Shown here: one piece after another, positions 21,917 through 29,242 of the stretch
How positions within the stretch are numbered: position 1 is the first letter of the stretch
Layout of the letters: every line of letters begins with the position of its first letter
NCBI RefSeq assembly: GCF_028198145.1
Contig: NZ_CP116338.1
Span: 2,046,001-2,110,000, forward strand
Origin: Microbacterium sp. nov. GSS16
GTDB taxonomy: Bacteria; Actinomycetota; Actinomycetes; Actinomycetales; Microbacteriaceae
Reading direction: 5' to 3'
Length of the DNA: 64,000 nucleotides
Position numbers and translations under genes: made by a program
The notes under the pieces: generated by a model
What the model saw: the letters and a program-made list of their open reading frames with translations, nothing else
Databases searched by the model: none
What the model was told of the DNA's origin: nothing

Positions 21917-22716
21917 CACCGAAACCGTACACGCACAAGGACGCGGTGCCGTTCCGCCCGCTCGACTGGACGGGTGAGCACCCGCCGGCGTTCCCCGCCG
22001 TGCCGGAGCACGTCGCGATCGTGATGGACGGCAACGGACGCTGGGCGAACCGTCGCGGCCTGAACCGGGTCGAGGGGCACAAGGCAGGCGAGGAGGTGCT
22101 GCTGGATGTCGTCGCCGGTGCTATCCAGGCGGGCGTCAAGCACCTCTCGGTCTACGCGTTCTCCACCGAGAACTGGGCGCGTTCGCCGGAGGAGGTGCGC
22201 TTCCTCATGGGCTACAACCGCGACGTGCTGCATCGTCGACGCGATCAGCTCAACGAATGGGGAGTGCGCGTGCGGTGGGCCGGACGCAAGCCTCGGCTGT
22301 GGGGATCGGTCATCAAAGAGCTGCAATTCGCCGAGCAGCTCACCAGGGACAACGACGTGCTCACCCTGACCATGTGCGTGAACTACGGCGGCCGAGTCGA
22401 GCTCGTCGACGCCATGCGGGCGATGGCGGAGGAGGTCAAGGCGGGCAGGATGCGCCCCAGCGCCATCACGGAGAAGCAGATCCGCAAGCACCTGTACGTT
22501 CCGGACATGCCCGACGTCGATCTCTTCCTGCGCAGTTCGGGTGAGCAGCGCACGTCGAACTTCCTGCTCTGGCAGGCCGCCTATGCCGAGATGGTCTTCC
22601 TCGACACGCTCTGGCCCGACTTCTCCCGTGCCGAGCTCTGGCGGGCCATCGAGATCTACCTGTCGCGCGATCGTCGCTTCGGCGGCGCGGTCGACATGCC
22701 CGACGCCTCGATCTGA
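21913..22716 (+). CDS. uppS: isoprenyl (undecaprenyl/decaprenyl) diphosphate synthase
   Basis: 267 residues, cis-prenyltransferase family. Motifs are [16 protein letters not shown] (catalytic Asp and the GNGRWA diphosphate site), [11 protein letters not shown], and [15 protein letters not shown] near the end. It makes the long-chain polyprenyl diphosphate that carries cell-wall precursors. The start is a GTG overlapping the recO stop (GTGA) with GGGAG 4 nt upstream; this gives an N-terminus of about 35 residues before the first motif, common in actinobacteria. Confidence 0.95.
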   Translation: MTPKPYTHKDAVPFRPLDWTGEHPPAFPAVPEHVAIVMDGNGRWANRRGLNRVEGHKAGEEVLLDVVAGAIQAGVKHLSVYAFSTENWARSPEEVRFLMGYNRDVLHRRRDQLNEWGVRVRWAGRKPRLWGSVIKELQFAEQLTRDNDVLTLTMCVNYGGRVELVDAMRAMAEEVKAGRMRPSAITEKQIRKHLYVPDMPDVDLFLRSSGEQRTSNFLLWQAAYAEMVFLDTLWPDFSRAELWRAIEIYLSRDRRFGGAVDMPDASI

Positions 22717-22734
22717 GGGTCCTGTCTGGCGCTT

Positions 22735-22915
22735 CCCTCTAGCGCTTCCGTCGGCGTTCGCTTGTGGCGTTCCCGTCGGCGCTCGAGGGTGGCGATCCTC
22801 TCAGCGCTCGCTTCTGGAGATTCCGTCAGAGTTCGCTTGTGCCGTCAGCGCTCGCTTCTGGTGATTCCGTCGGAGTTCGCTTGTGCCGTCAGCGCTCGCT
22901 CCTGGCCATCCCGTC
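22735..22915 (+). repeat. degenerate tandem repeat, about 44-bp period, after uppS
   Basis: Two clear copies start at 22819 and 22863 (GATTCCGTC, then GAGTTCGCTTGTGCCGTC, then AGCGCTCGCT), and more diverged copies flank them (phrases such as TCGGCGTTCGCTTGTGGCG and CCGTCAGCGCTC). The 238 bp between uppS and the HNH gene hold little else. There is no dyad symmetry, no spacer pattern and no ORF of its own. Confidence 0.8.
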
Positions 22916-22954
22916 AGCGCTCCGTCTGAAGCGGGTGCGCTCAGGACGGCCGCT

Positions 22955-24613
22955 TCACGTGTCAGTCGCCTCCCAGGGCGGGGTGTCGTTCTGCACGGGC
23001 CACTCGCTGTGCGCGCCCGAACGGCCCGGCGGGCCAGGGGCGCGTTGCGCGTCTTCGCCGGCCTGCTCGTGCTCCGCTTCGGGTGGCCAAGGCCCGCTGG
23101 GCACGAACATGACGCGACGCGGCGGGGTATCGCGGTGCGTGCGTCCGGCGGGGCTGGTCCACTCGAGCGACCAGTCGGGCAGCTGCCGGGCGGTCCAGCG
23201 GAACTCCTCCGGTATGTCCGGGTGCTTCAGCGCATGGTGAGTGAGGCAGAGATGGGCGAGGTTGTCGGTGCGAGTGGGGCCGCCGAGGGCCCAGTCGATG
23301 GTGTGGTCCGATTCGCAGCGGTGGACGGGCATGCGGCACCCGGGGAAACGGCAGTGCTGATCGCGGGCGCGCAGGAATCGGCGCATCGGCTCGGTCGGGG
23401 TGTAGGTGTCGGTCTCGGTGACGAGTCCGGTCGGGTCGAGGAACAACCGCGTCCATCCGGTGGAGCTTCCGGCGAGTCGGCGGGCGATGTCGGGGTGCAG
23501 GCTGCCGTGCCCGTCGAGTTGGGCGGGGCGATCGTCTGCGCCGGTGAGGGTGGTCGCAGCGACTGTGACCTGAATGCGGGCGTGGATGTTGTCGAGCCCC
23601 GTGCCCATGATCTCGCTCGGGGTGGCACTGAGCAGCAGGTCGCAGAGCAGTTCGGTGCGGATCTCGTCCAACCCTCGGCCGTCGATCGGGATCTGGATCA
23701 CGACCGGACCTGCGGCGATGATGCGCTCCATCGCGTCGTCGTACGCCTCCCCCGCTCCGGGAACATCGAACGGGTCGAACGGGTCGAACGGGTCGAACGG
23801 GTCGGCCGATTCGGCCGTGCAGATGTCGCCGGTGGTGGAGATCGCCCGGGCGGAAGCAGCCGCCCTCGCGGCGGCTTCGGCTTCGGCGCGGGCAGCTTCG
23901 AATTCGAGGTCGGCGTCGACGTCGACGTCGACGGGGAGGGTGGGGGTGCGGTTGTCGGGGTGCTGTCTCTGCGCGCGGCCCATCTTGGTGAGACGGTCGA
24001 GGATGGCGACGGCCTTATAGGTGGGCACGATGGCCTGAAGCAGAGACATCTCATCGTCGAGCTCTCGCACGCTCACGACCTGCTCCGCCGTCGCAGCCCG
24101 ATGGCGCTCGGCCACTGTCTGCGGCACGAGCGCCGCGACGAGCTGCCGCACGTGAGCCCGGGTTCGGGCGGGTGCTTCGGTCTCGGCGAACTCCAGAGCC
24201 GCCGCCTCGTACAGCGCCCACTCCGCCTCAGTCGCCGCGCCGGCGCTGCGCGCCTGGATCAGGGGGCCTGCCGCACGAAGGATCTCCCGCACGTGCGCGG
24301 CGCTGACCCGCCCTGCGGCGAACGAGGCGCGCAGGTTCGGGAAGTCATCGCACAGGGCGCGGGCATCCGTGAATGCCTGCTCGACGGTGACCTTCGCCAT
24401 CCGCCCGGCTGCGGAGTACTCCGCCACGATCGACCGGCGGATCGCCTCGCGGTGCATCGGAGCGGCCGCGACATCGGCATCCATCACCTCCACGCGCTGC
24501 GCCAGCAGCGTCGCCGCCCGCTCCTCGAGGCGATTGATCTCGGCGCGCACGTCGAGCCACTCGACCAGCAGCTCGCGCTGCCGGACGAACGGATCAACCG
24601 ATGTGGTGGCCAT
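22955..24613 (-). CDS. DUF222 and HNH endonuclease-signature protein
   Basis: 552 residues. The N-terminal two-thirds are the DUF222 (13E12-type) helical domain. The C-terminus has an HNH motif with zinc ligands: CRFPGCRMP, ESDHTIDWALGGPT, then LCLTHHALKH. Proteins of this kind are abundant, often multicopy, in actinobacteria; nuclease activity is inferred from the HNH residues and the biological role is unknown. A DPF repeat (DPFDPFDPFDPFD) in the linker corresponds to four 9-bp tandem units. The start ATG at 24613 has TAATGT 6 nt upstream. The gene interrupts an otherwise conserved region, so it may be a later arrival. Confidence 0.9.
   Translation of the reverse strand: MATTSVDPFVRQRELLVEWLDVRAEINRLEERAATLLAQRVEVMDADVAAAPMHREAIRRSIVAEYSAAGRMAKVTVEQAFTDARALCDDFPNLRASFAAGRVSAAHVREILRAAGPLIQARSAGAATEAEWALYEAAALEFAETEAPARTRAHVRQLVAALVPQTVAERHRAATAEQVVSVRELDDEMSLLQAIVPTYKAVAILDRLTKMGRAQRQHPDNRTPTLPVDVDVDADLEFEAARAEAEAAARAAASARAISTTGDICTAESADPFDPFDPFDPFDVPGAGEAYDDAMERIIAAGPVVIQIPIDGRGLDEIRTELLCDLLLSATPSEIMGTGLDNIHARIQVTVAATTLTGADDRPAQLDGHGSLHPDIARRLAGSSTGWTRLFLDPTGLVTETDTYTPTEPMRRFLRARDQHCRFPGCRMPVHRCESDHTIDWALGGPTRTDNLAHLCLTHHALKHPDIPEEFRWTARQLPDWSLEWTSPAGRTHRDTPPRRVMFVPSGPWPPEAEHEQAGEDAQRAPGPPGRSGAHSEWPVQNDTPPWEATDT
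23767..23802 (-). repeat. 9-bp tandem repeat (4 units) inside the HNH gene
   Basis: CGAACGGGT on the plus strand repeats four times without change and encodes the DPF triplets of the HNH protein linker. In-frame expansion keeps the gene open. Confidence 0.95.
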
Positions 24614-24619
24614 ACGAGA

Positions 24620-24625
24620 ACATTA
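24620..24625 (-). promoter_or_regulatory. -10 box, leaderless HNH gene promoter
   Basis: TAATGT on the minus strand, 6 nt before the ATG at 24613. Two direct GTTC half-sites are nearby but do not form a palindromic SOS box. Confidence 0.5.
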
Positions 24626-24730
24626 GAACGTACCTCCGACATTCCCTCCGGGCGCATCGCATCCGTTGAGGAAAGGCGGGGCTGACCGGTCGCATCGGCG
24701 ATCGATGCGACCGATCTCGCGAACCCGCGC

Positions 24731-25303
24731 TCAGGAACCGGCTGCGGCGACCCGCGCGAGCCAGCGCTGGGTCTCACGGGGATGCCGGAAACGCACGACG
24801 GTCAGATGCGGATGCCGCACCTCGACGTCCGGCATCCGCTCCGCCCACTTGTGCAGGGTTCTCGTCTGCCACAGCAGGATGTTGTCCGTCGCATCGCGGC
24901 GGAACATGTTCGTGATTCCGCGCTCCCGGTTGCCGTTCCACAGCTCGGTCCGCAGCAGCTGACGAGCGACCGTGCGGCGCACGAGGCGCGCACGGACGAC
25001 CCGGTAGGGGTAGTCGAGCCAGAGCACGAGTTCTGCACGCGGGGCGAGGATAGCCTCGGTGCCGCGGCTCGTGTACTGCCACTCGGTGACCCAGCTCTGC
25101 TCCGCGGCGAAGGCGCGCACGTCGCCTGTGAACTCGGGGCGGGGTGTCCAGCCGGGCCCGTGGAAGAGGGCGTCGATCTCTACGTGACGCAGGTTCCAGA
25201 TCTCGGCGAGGCGCTTGGCGAGAGTGGTCTTTCCCGCACCCGTCACGCCAGCGATCAGCACCCGCGAGCGGTGCAGGGCAGGAGCATCGTCGGCGGTGAA
25301 CAC
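24731..25303 (-). CDS. small P-loop kinase-like protein (adenylate kinase/topology modulation type)
   Basis: 190 residues. Walker A GVTGAGKTT is near residue 20, a DALFHGPGW segment follows, then an arginine-rich lid-like region (VRARLVRRTVARQLLRTELWNGNRERG). This pattern matches small AAA/adenylate-kinase-like proteins annotated as DNA topology modulation factor FlaR; the true substrate is unknown and no function should be assumed. The start is the GTG at 25303, 6 nt after a TAGCCT box. It is head-to-head with the FrnE-type gene. Confidence 0.78.
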   Translation of the reverse strand: MFTADDAPALHRSRVLIAGVTGAGKTTLAKRLAEIWNLRHVEIDALFHGPGWTPRPEFTGDVRAFAAEQSWVTEWQYTSRGTEAILAPRAELVLWLDYPYRVVRARLVRRTVARQLLRTELWNGNRERGITNMFRRDATDNILLWQTRTLHKWAERMPDVEVRHPHLTVVRFRHPRETQRWLARVAAAGS

Positions 25304-25309
25304 CAGTGA

Positions 25310-25315
25310 AGGCTA
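25310..25315 (-). promoter_or_regulatory. -10 box, leaderless kinase gene promoter
   Basis: TAGCCT on the minus strand, 6 nt before the GTG at 25303. Confidence 0.5.
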
Positions 25316-25342
25316 TCCGATCGGGAATATGCGTACAGGGGC

Positions 25343-26029
25343 ATGCGGTTGTCAACTGATGTGAGCGAACCCATCTCCATCGACATCTGGTCCGACATCG
25401 CCTGCCCGTGGTGCTACATCGGCAAGCGCAATCTCGAGAAGGGGCTCGCCGCGACAGCAGGCGATGACGACGCACCGCAGGTGCGAGTCACCTTCCACTC
25501 GTTCGAGCTCTCACCCGACACCCCTGTCGACTTCGACGGCGACGAGATCGACTTCCTCGCCGGACACAAGGGCATGCCCCGCGAGCAGGTCGAGCAGATG
25601 CTCGGACATGTGACGACCGTGGCCGCGGGAGCCGGGCTCGAGTACCGCTTCGACCTGCTGCAGCACACGAACACCGTCAAGGCGCACGAGCTGCTGCACT
25701 TCGCGAAGGAGAAGGGCCTGCAGCACGAGATGAAGGAGAGGCTCATGTCGGCCTACTTCACCGAAGGCAGGCATGTGGGCCGGATCGACGATCTGGCCGC
25801 CCTCGCCGAGGAGGTGGGGCTGGATGCCGGAGAGGCGCGCTCAGCGCTGGAATCCGATGCCTACCTCGACGCCGTCCGCGCCGATCAGGCACAGGCTCGC
25901 GCCTACGGTATCAACGGCGTGCCCTTCTTCGTCATCGACGGACAGTACGGCGTGAGCGGCGCTCAGCCGCCCGAGGCGTTCGAGAACGTCATCCGCGACG
26001 TGTGGGCGCAGAAGAGCGCCGCGAGCTGA
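25343..26029 (+). CDS. DsbA family oxidoreductase (FrnE-like)
   Basis: 228 residues with no signal peptide, so cytosolic. A thioredoxin-fold active site CPWC occurs in SDIACPWCYIGKRNLE, with the long helical insertion of the DsbA/FrnE group and a C-terminal GVPFFVIDGQYGVSGAQPPE containing the cis-Pro. Likely role: thiol-disulfide exchange or isomerisation, including in stress. Start: the ATG at 25343 has AGGGG close upstream; a GTG at 25361 is the alternative and would remove only six residues. It is followed by a convergent glutathione peroxidase gene, so this pair may serve redox defence. Confidence 0.9.
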   Translation: MRLSTDVSEPISIDIWSDIACPWCYIGKRNLEKGLAATAGDDDAPQVRVTFHSFELSPDTPVDFDGDEIDFLAGHKGMPREQVEQMLGHVTTVAAGAGLEYRFDLLQHTNTVKAHELLHFAKEKGLQHEMKERLMSAYFTEGRHVGRIDDLAALAEEVGLDAGEARSALESDAYLDAVRADQAQARAYGINGVPFFVIDGQYGVSGAQPPEAFENVIRDVWAQKSAAS

Positions 26030-26055
26030 TCGCGCGTCGGACTTTCGAGGCGTGA

Positions 26056-26559
26056 TCAGCGCCGCGCCGAGTCGAGAGCGTTCTCGATCGCCGCGACGAT
26101 CTCCGGCGAATCGGGCGTCTGACGCGGACGGAAACGCTGAACGCTGCCGTCGGCTCCGACGAGGAACTTCTCGAAGTTCCACTCCACCCGGCCGGCCCTG
26201 CCGCCGGCATCCGGAGTGTCCTTGAGCACCTTGTAGAGGTCGTGCGCGTTGCGTCCGTTGACCTTGACCTTGTCGTTGATCGGGAAGGTGACCCCGTAGC
26301 TCGTCGAGCAGAACTCGAGGATCTTCTCGATCGACCCCGGCTCCTGGCCGAAGAACTGGTTGCACGGGAAGCCGACCACGCTGAAGCCTCGATCGGCGAA
26401 GCGTCGCTGCAGCTCTTCGAGCTGCGTGTACTGCGGCGTCAGCCCGCACTTCGAGGCGACGTTGACCACCAGCAGCACGTCGGCGCCGATGTCGTCGAGG
26501 GTCTTCTCGGCACCCCCGGCGTCGATGAACGGGATCTGTCGCAGGGTCGCATCGGCCAT
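26056..26559 (-). CDS. glutathione peroxidase family thiol peroxidase
   Basis: 167 residues. The catalytic site is NVASKCGLTPQYTQL with Cys rather than selenocysteine, and the tetrad partners are present in GFPCNQFFGQEPGS (Gln) and VEWNFEKFL (Trp, Asn). Cys-type bacterial enzymes of this family usually use thioredoxin or another thiol rather than glutathione, and actinobacteria generally lack glutathione. The start at the ATG 26559 is decided by a TAGGCT box exactly 6 nt upstream; a GTG two codons earlier overlaps that spacer. Confidence 0.93.
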   Translation of the reverse strand: MADATLRQIPFIDAGGAEKTLDDIGADVLLVVNVASKCGLTPQYTQLEELQRRFADRGFSVVGFPCNQFFGQEPGSIEKILEFCSTSYGVTFPINDKVKVNGRNAHDLYKVLKDTPDAGGRAGRVEWNFEKFLVGADGSVQRFRPRQTPDSPEIVAAIENALDSARR

Positions 26560-26565
26560 CTCCAC

Positions 26566-26571
26566 AGCCTA
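26566..26571 (-). promoter_or_regulatory. -10 box, leaderless peroxidase promoter
   Basis: TAGGCT on the minus strand, 6 nt before the ATG at 26559. Confidence 0.55.
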
Positions 26572-26619
26572 AGCGCGCTGTGCCCGCACCGGGCCGTCGT
26601 CTGGGAGAATGGAGAGGAC

Positions 26620-27882
26620 ATGACTATCGCCGCTGACCTTCGACCCGCTCAGGGACCCACTGTCGCTTCGGCCCCCGCAACCGCTTCGGCTCCGGCGCTG
26701 CGCATCGGCCCGATCGCGCTCGACACCCCGGTGGTGCTGGCGCCGATGGCGGGGATCACCAACACCGCCTTTCGCCGCCTCTGCCGCGAGTACGGGGCGG
26801 GTCTGTACGTCAGCGAGATGATCACCTCGCGCGCGCTCGTCGAGCGCAACGCCATCACGATGCGGCTCATCCAGCACCACGAGAGCGAGACGCCGCGATC
26901 GATCCAGCTGTACGGCGTCGATCCGGCGACGATCGCCGAGGCGGTGCGGATCATCGTCGCCGAAGACCGGGCGGACCACATCGACCTGAACTTCGGCTGC
27001 CCGGTGCCGAAGGTCACCCGAAAGGGCGGCGGCGCCGCCCTGCCGTGGAAGATCGGGCTCTTCTCCGACATTGTGCAGCGGGCCGTGAAGGCGGCGGGCG
27101 ACGTGCCGCTCACCGTCAAGATGCGCAAGGGCATCAACAAGGATCATCTGACCTTCCTCGACGCCGGCCGCGCGGCGGAGGATGCGGGTGCCGCCGCCGT
27201 CGCCCTGCACGCGCGCACCGCGTCGGAGTACTACTCGGGCCACGCCGACTGGAGCGCCATCGGAGAGCTCAAGCAGGCGGTGACCAGCATTCCCGTGCTG
27301 GGCAACGGCGACATCTGGTCGGCCGCCGACGCGGTGCGGATGATGGACGAGACCGGCTGTGACGGCGTGGTCGTGGGACGAGGATGCCTGGGCCGGCCGT
27401 GGCTGTTCGGCGAGCTCGCCGCGGCGCTCGGCCCTTCGGCGGGCTCAGGGGCCCAGGAGGCAGGCTCAGGGACCCAGGCGACGGGTTCACGACGCGAGCA
27501 GGCTCCGGTGGTCGATGCGACGCTGGGCTTCGTCAAAGACGCCTTCCGCCGGCACGCCGAACTGCTGGTGGAGTTCTTCGAGGACGAGGATCGCGGCTGC
27601 AAGGACATCCGCAAGCACGTCGCGTGGTACTTCAAGGGGTATCCCGTGGGCGGCGAGCTGCGCGCCGCGCTGGCACGGGCATCCACCCTGCAGGAGATCG
27701 ACGACCTGCTCGGCACGATCGGCGACGCCCCCTACCCCGGCATCGGTGCGGAGGGGCAGCGGGGCCGCGCCGGTTCGCCGAAGCGCACGGCCCTGCCCGA
27801 GGGCTGGCTCGATTCACGGGAGCTCGGCGAGGGCGTCGGCGACATGATGCGCGGAGCGGAGACCGAGAACGATGGCGGCTGA
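26620..27882 (+). CDS. dusB: tRNA-dihydrouridine synthase DusB
   Basis: 420 residues; typical DusB is about 320-390. An FMN-binding TIM barrel with VVLAPMAGITNTAFR, NFGCPVPKVTRKGGGAAL (catalytic Cys) and VPLTVKMRKG is followed by the C-terminal helical domain. It reduces uridines in tRNA. Two stretches are unusual: the N-terminus (residues 6-14, LRPAQGP) and an insertion at about 272-292 (PSAGSGAQEAGSGTQATGS) both coincide with copies of a dispersed GC-rich element that also occurs in intergenic DNA. The ATG has GGAGAGG at a good distance. It overlaps dgt by 11 bp. Confidence 0.94.
   Translation: MTIAADLRPAQGPTVASAPATASAPALRIGPIALDTPVVLAPMAGITNTAFRRLCREYGAGLYVSEMITSRALVERNAITMRLIQHHESETPRSIQLYGVDPATIAEAVRIIVAEDRADHIDLNFGCPVPKVTRKGGGAALPWKIGLFSDIVQRAVKAAGDVPLTVKMRKGINKDHLTFLDAGRAAEDAGAAAVALHARTASEYYSGHADWSAIGELKQAVTSIPVLGNGDIWSAADAVRMMDETGCDGVVVGRGCLGRPWLFGELAAALGPSAGSGAQEAGSGTQATGSRREQAPVVDATLGFVKDAFRRHAELLVEFFEDEDRGCKDIRKHVAWYFKGYPVGGELRAALARASTLQEIDDLLGTIGDAPYPGIGAEGQRGRAGSPKRTALPEGWLDSRELGEGVGDMMRGAETENDGG
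26637..26659 (+). repeat. dispersed element copy in the dusB 5' coding region
   Basis: CCTTCGACCCGCTCAGGG followed by ACCCA. It matches the copies at 13281, 27433, 27459 and 34896, and is translated as part of the DusB N-terminus. Confidence 0.6.
27433..27478 (+). repeat. two dispersed element copies inside dusB
   Basis: CCTTCGGCGGGCTCAGGG followed by GCCCAG (27433-27456), then GGCAGGCTCAGGGACCCAGG (27459-27478). Both are read in frame and create a Gly/Ser/Ala/Gln-rich loop between the barrel and the helical domain of DusB. Confidence 0.75.
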
Positions 27883-29242
27883 CGTCGTACGCGGCTACGG
27901 GGCGCACGACGCCGAGCGCTTCTACTCGGAGACCCATCGGTCTGAGCGCGACGACTTCTCCCGCGACCGCGCACGCGTGCTGCACTCCGCGGCGCTGCGG
28001 CGTCTTGCGGCGAAGACCCAGGTGCTCAGCCCCGCCAGCACCGCCGACTTCGCCCGCAACCGGCTCACGCATTCCCTCGAAGTCGCGCAGGTCGGCCGCG
28101 AGCTGGCGAGCGCCCTGGGCGTCTCCGCCGACGTGGTCGACACGGCCTGCCTGAGCCACGACCTCGGGCATCCGCCCTTCGGACACAACGGCGAGCGGGC
28201 CCTGAACGAGTGGGCGGAGGACATCGGCGGGTTCGAGGGCAACGCCCAGTCGCTGCGCATCCTGACTCGCCTCGAGGCGAAGGTGCTCGACGACGGCGAT
28301 CACTCCGTCGGACTCAACCTCACCCGAGCCAGCCTCGACGCGACATGCAAGTACCCGTGGACCGTCGACGAGCCCGTTCCCGACCCGGGTGGCCGGCTCA
28401 AGTTCGGCGTGTACCCCGAGGACGAGCCGGTCTTCCGCTGGATGCGCGAGGGCGCCACCGGGCGGGAACGCTGCATCGAAGCCGAGATCATGGACCTGTC
28501 CGATGACATCGCCTACTCCGTGCACGATTTCGAAGATGCGATCGTGAACGGCTACGTCGACGTGGCGCAGCTGTCGGATCCGATCGAGCATCACCCGCTC
28601 ATCGGCCGAATCCAGCAGTGGGTCGGATACGACTACACGCGTGACGAGCTGGCCGACGCCCTGTACCGGCTCACGCGGGAGACGATGTGGATGCGGTCGT
28701 TCGACCGCTCCCGTCGCGATCTGGCTCGGTTGAAGAACCTCACCAGCGACATGATCGGCCGCTTCGCGCGCGGCTCGGTGGCGGCCACGAGGGCCGCCTA
28801 CTCCGGCGAGACCCTCGCGCGGTACAGCGCGCACGTCGTGATCCCCCGCGAGGTCGAGACCGAGATCGCGGTGCTCAAGGGCATCATGGGCCAGGCGATC
28901 GTCACCATCGATGCGCGAAAGGGCGTGTACAAAGAGCAGCGTCGCGTGCTGCATCGCCTCGCCGACGCGCTGTGGTCGACGGACGCGCTGTGGTCGGCGG
29001 GCGCCGATGTGCTGGAGCCTGCATTCTCAGCCGACTTCCTCGCCGCCGACACCGATGCGCAGCGCGCACGCGTGGTGGTCGACCAGGTCGCGAGCCTGAC
29101 CGACCAGACCGCCGTCGACTGGCACAACCGCCTGGTCGGCGAGATCGATCCCGCTGAGGTGGGGATATGGTCGCCGCGGCACGCACGCCCCGGCGTGCAC
29201 CGTCGCGCCGAATCCCGGGTGGTCGTCGAAGGGGCCGTCTGA
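27872..29242 (+). CDS. dgt: deoxyguanosinetriphosphate triphosphohydrolase-like protein
   Basis: 456 residues, HD-domain family. Metal ligands are visible in RLTHSLEVAQVG and SHDLGHPPFGHNGE, with the further conserved MDLSDDIAYSVHDFED. It hydrolyses dNTPs to nucleosides and triphosphate, controlling dNTP pools. The dgt-dnaG order is conserved in actinobacteria and links nucleotide pools with replication. It starts with an ATG inside the end of dusB, and its stop overlaps the dnaG start as TGATG. Confidence 0.94.
   Translation: MAADVVRGYGAHDAERFYSETHRSERDDFSRDRARVLHSAALRRLAAKTQVLSPASTADFARNRLTHSLEVAQVGRELASALGVSADVVDTACLSHDLGHPPFGHNGERALNEWAEDIGGFEGNAQSLRILTRLEAKVLDDGDHSVGLNLTRASLDATCKYPWTVDEPVPDPGGRLKFGVYPEDEPVFRWMREGATGRERCIEAEIMDLSDDIAYSVHDFEDAIVNGYVDVAQLSDPIEHHPLIGRIQQWVGYDYTRDELADALYRLTRETMWMRSFDRSRRDLARLKNLTSDMIGRFARGSVAATRAAYSGETLARYSAHVVIPREVETEIAVLKGIMGQAIVTIDARKGVYKEQRRVLHRLADALWSTDALWSAGADVLEPAFSADFLAADTDAQRARVVVDQVASLTDQTAVDWHNRLVGEIDPAEVGIWSPRHARPGVHRRAESRVVVEGAV

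Noticed and set aside
22735..22915. CRISPR array
   Set aside because: The repeats are degenerate, continuous and without unique spacers, and no cas genes are present.
24614..24640. LexA (SOS) box before the DUF222/HNH gene
   Set aside because: Only direct GTTC half-sites are present; the palindrome CGAAC-N4-GTTCG is absent.
24731..26559. Defence or toxin-antitoxin island around the HNH gene
   Set aside because: Neighbours are a small kinase-like protein, a FrnE-type oxidoreductase and a peroxidase; none belongs to a known defence family and each has its own promoter.
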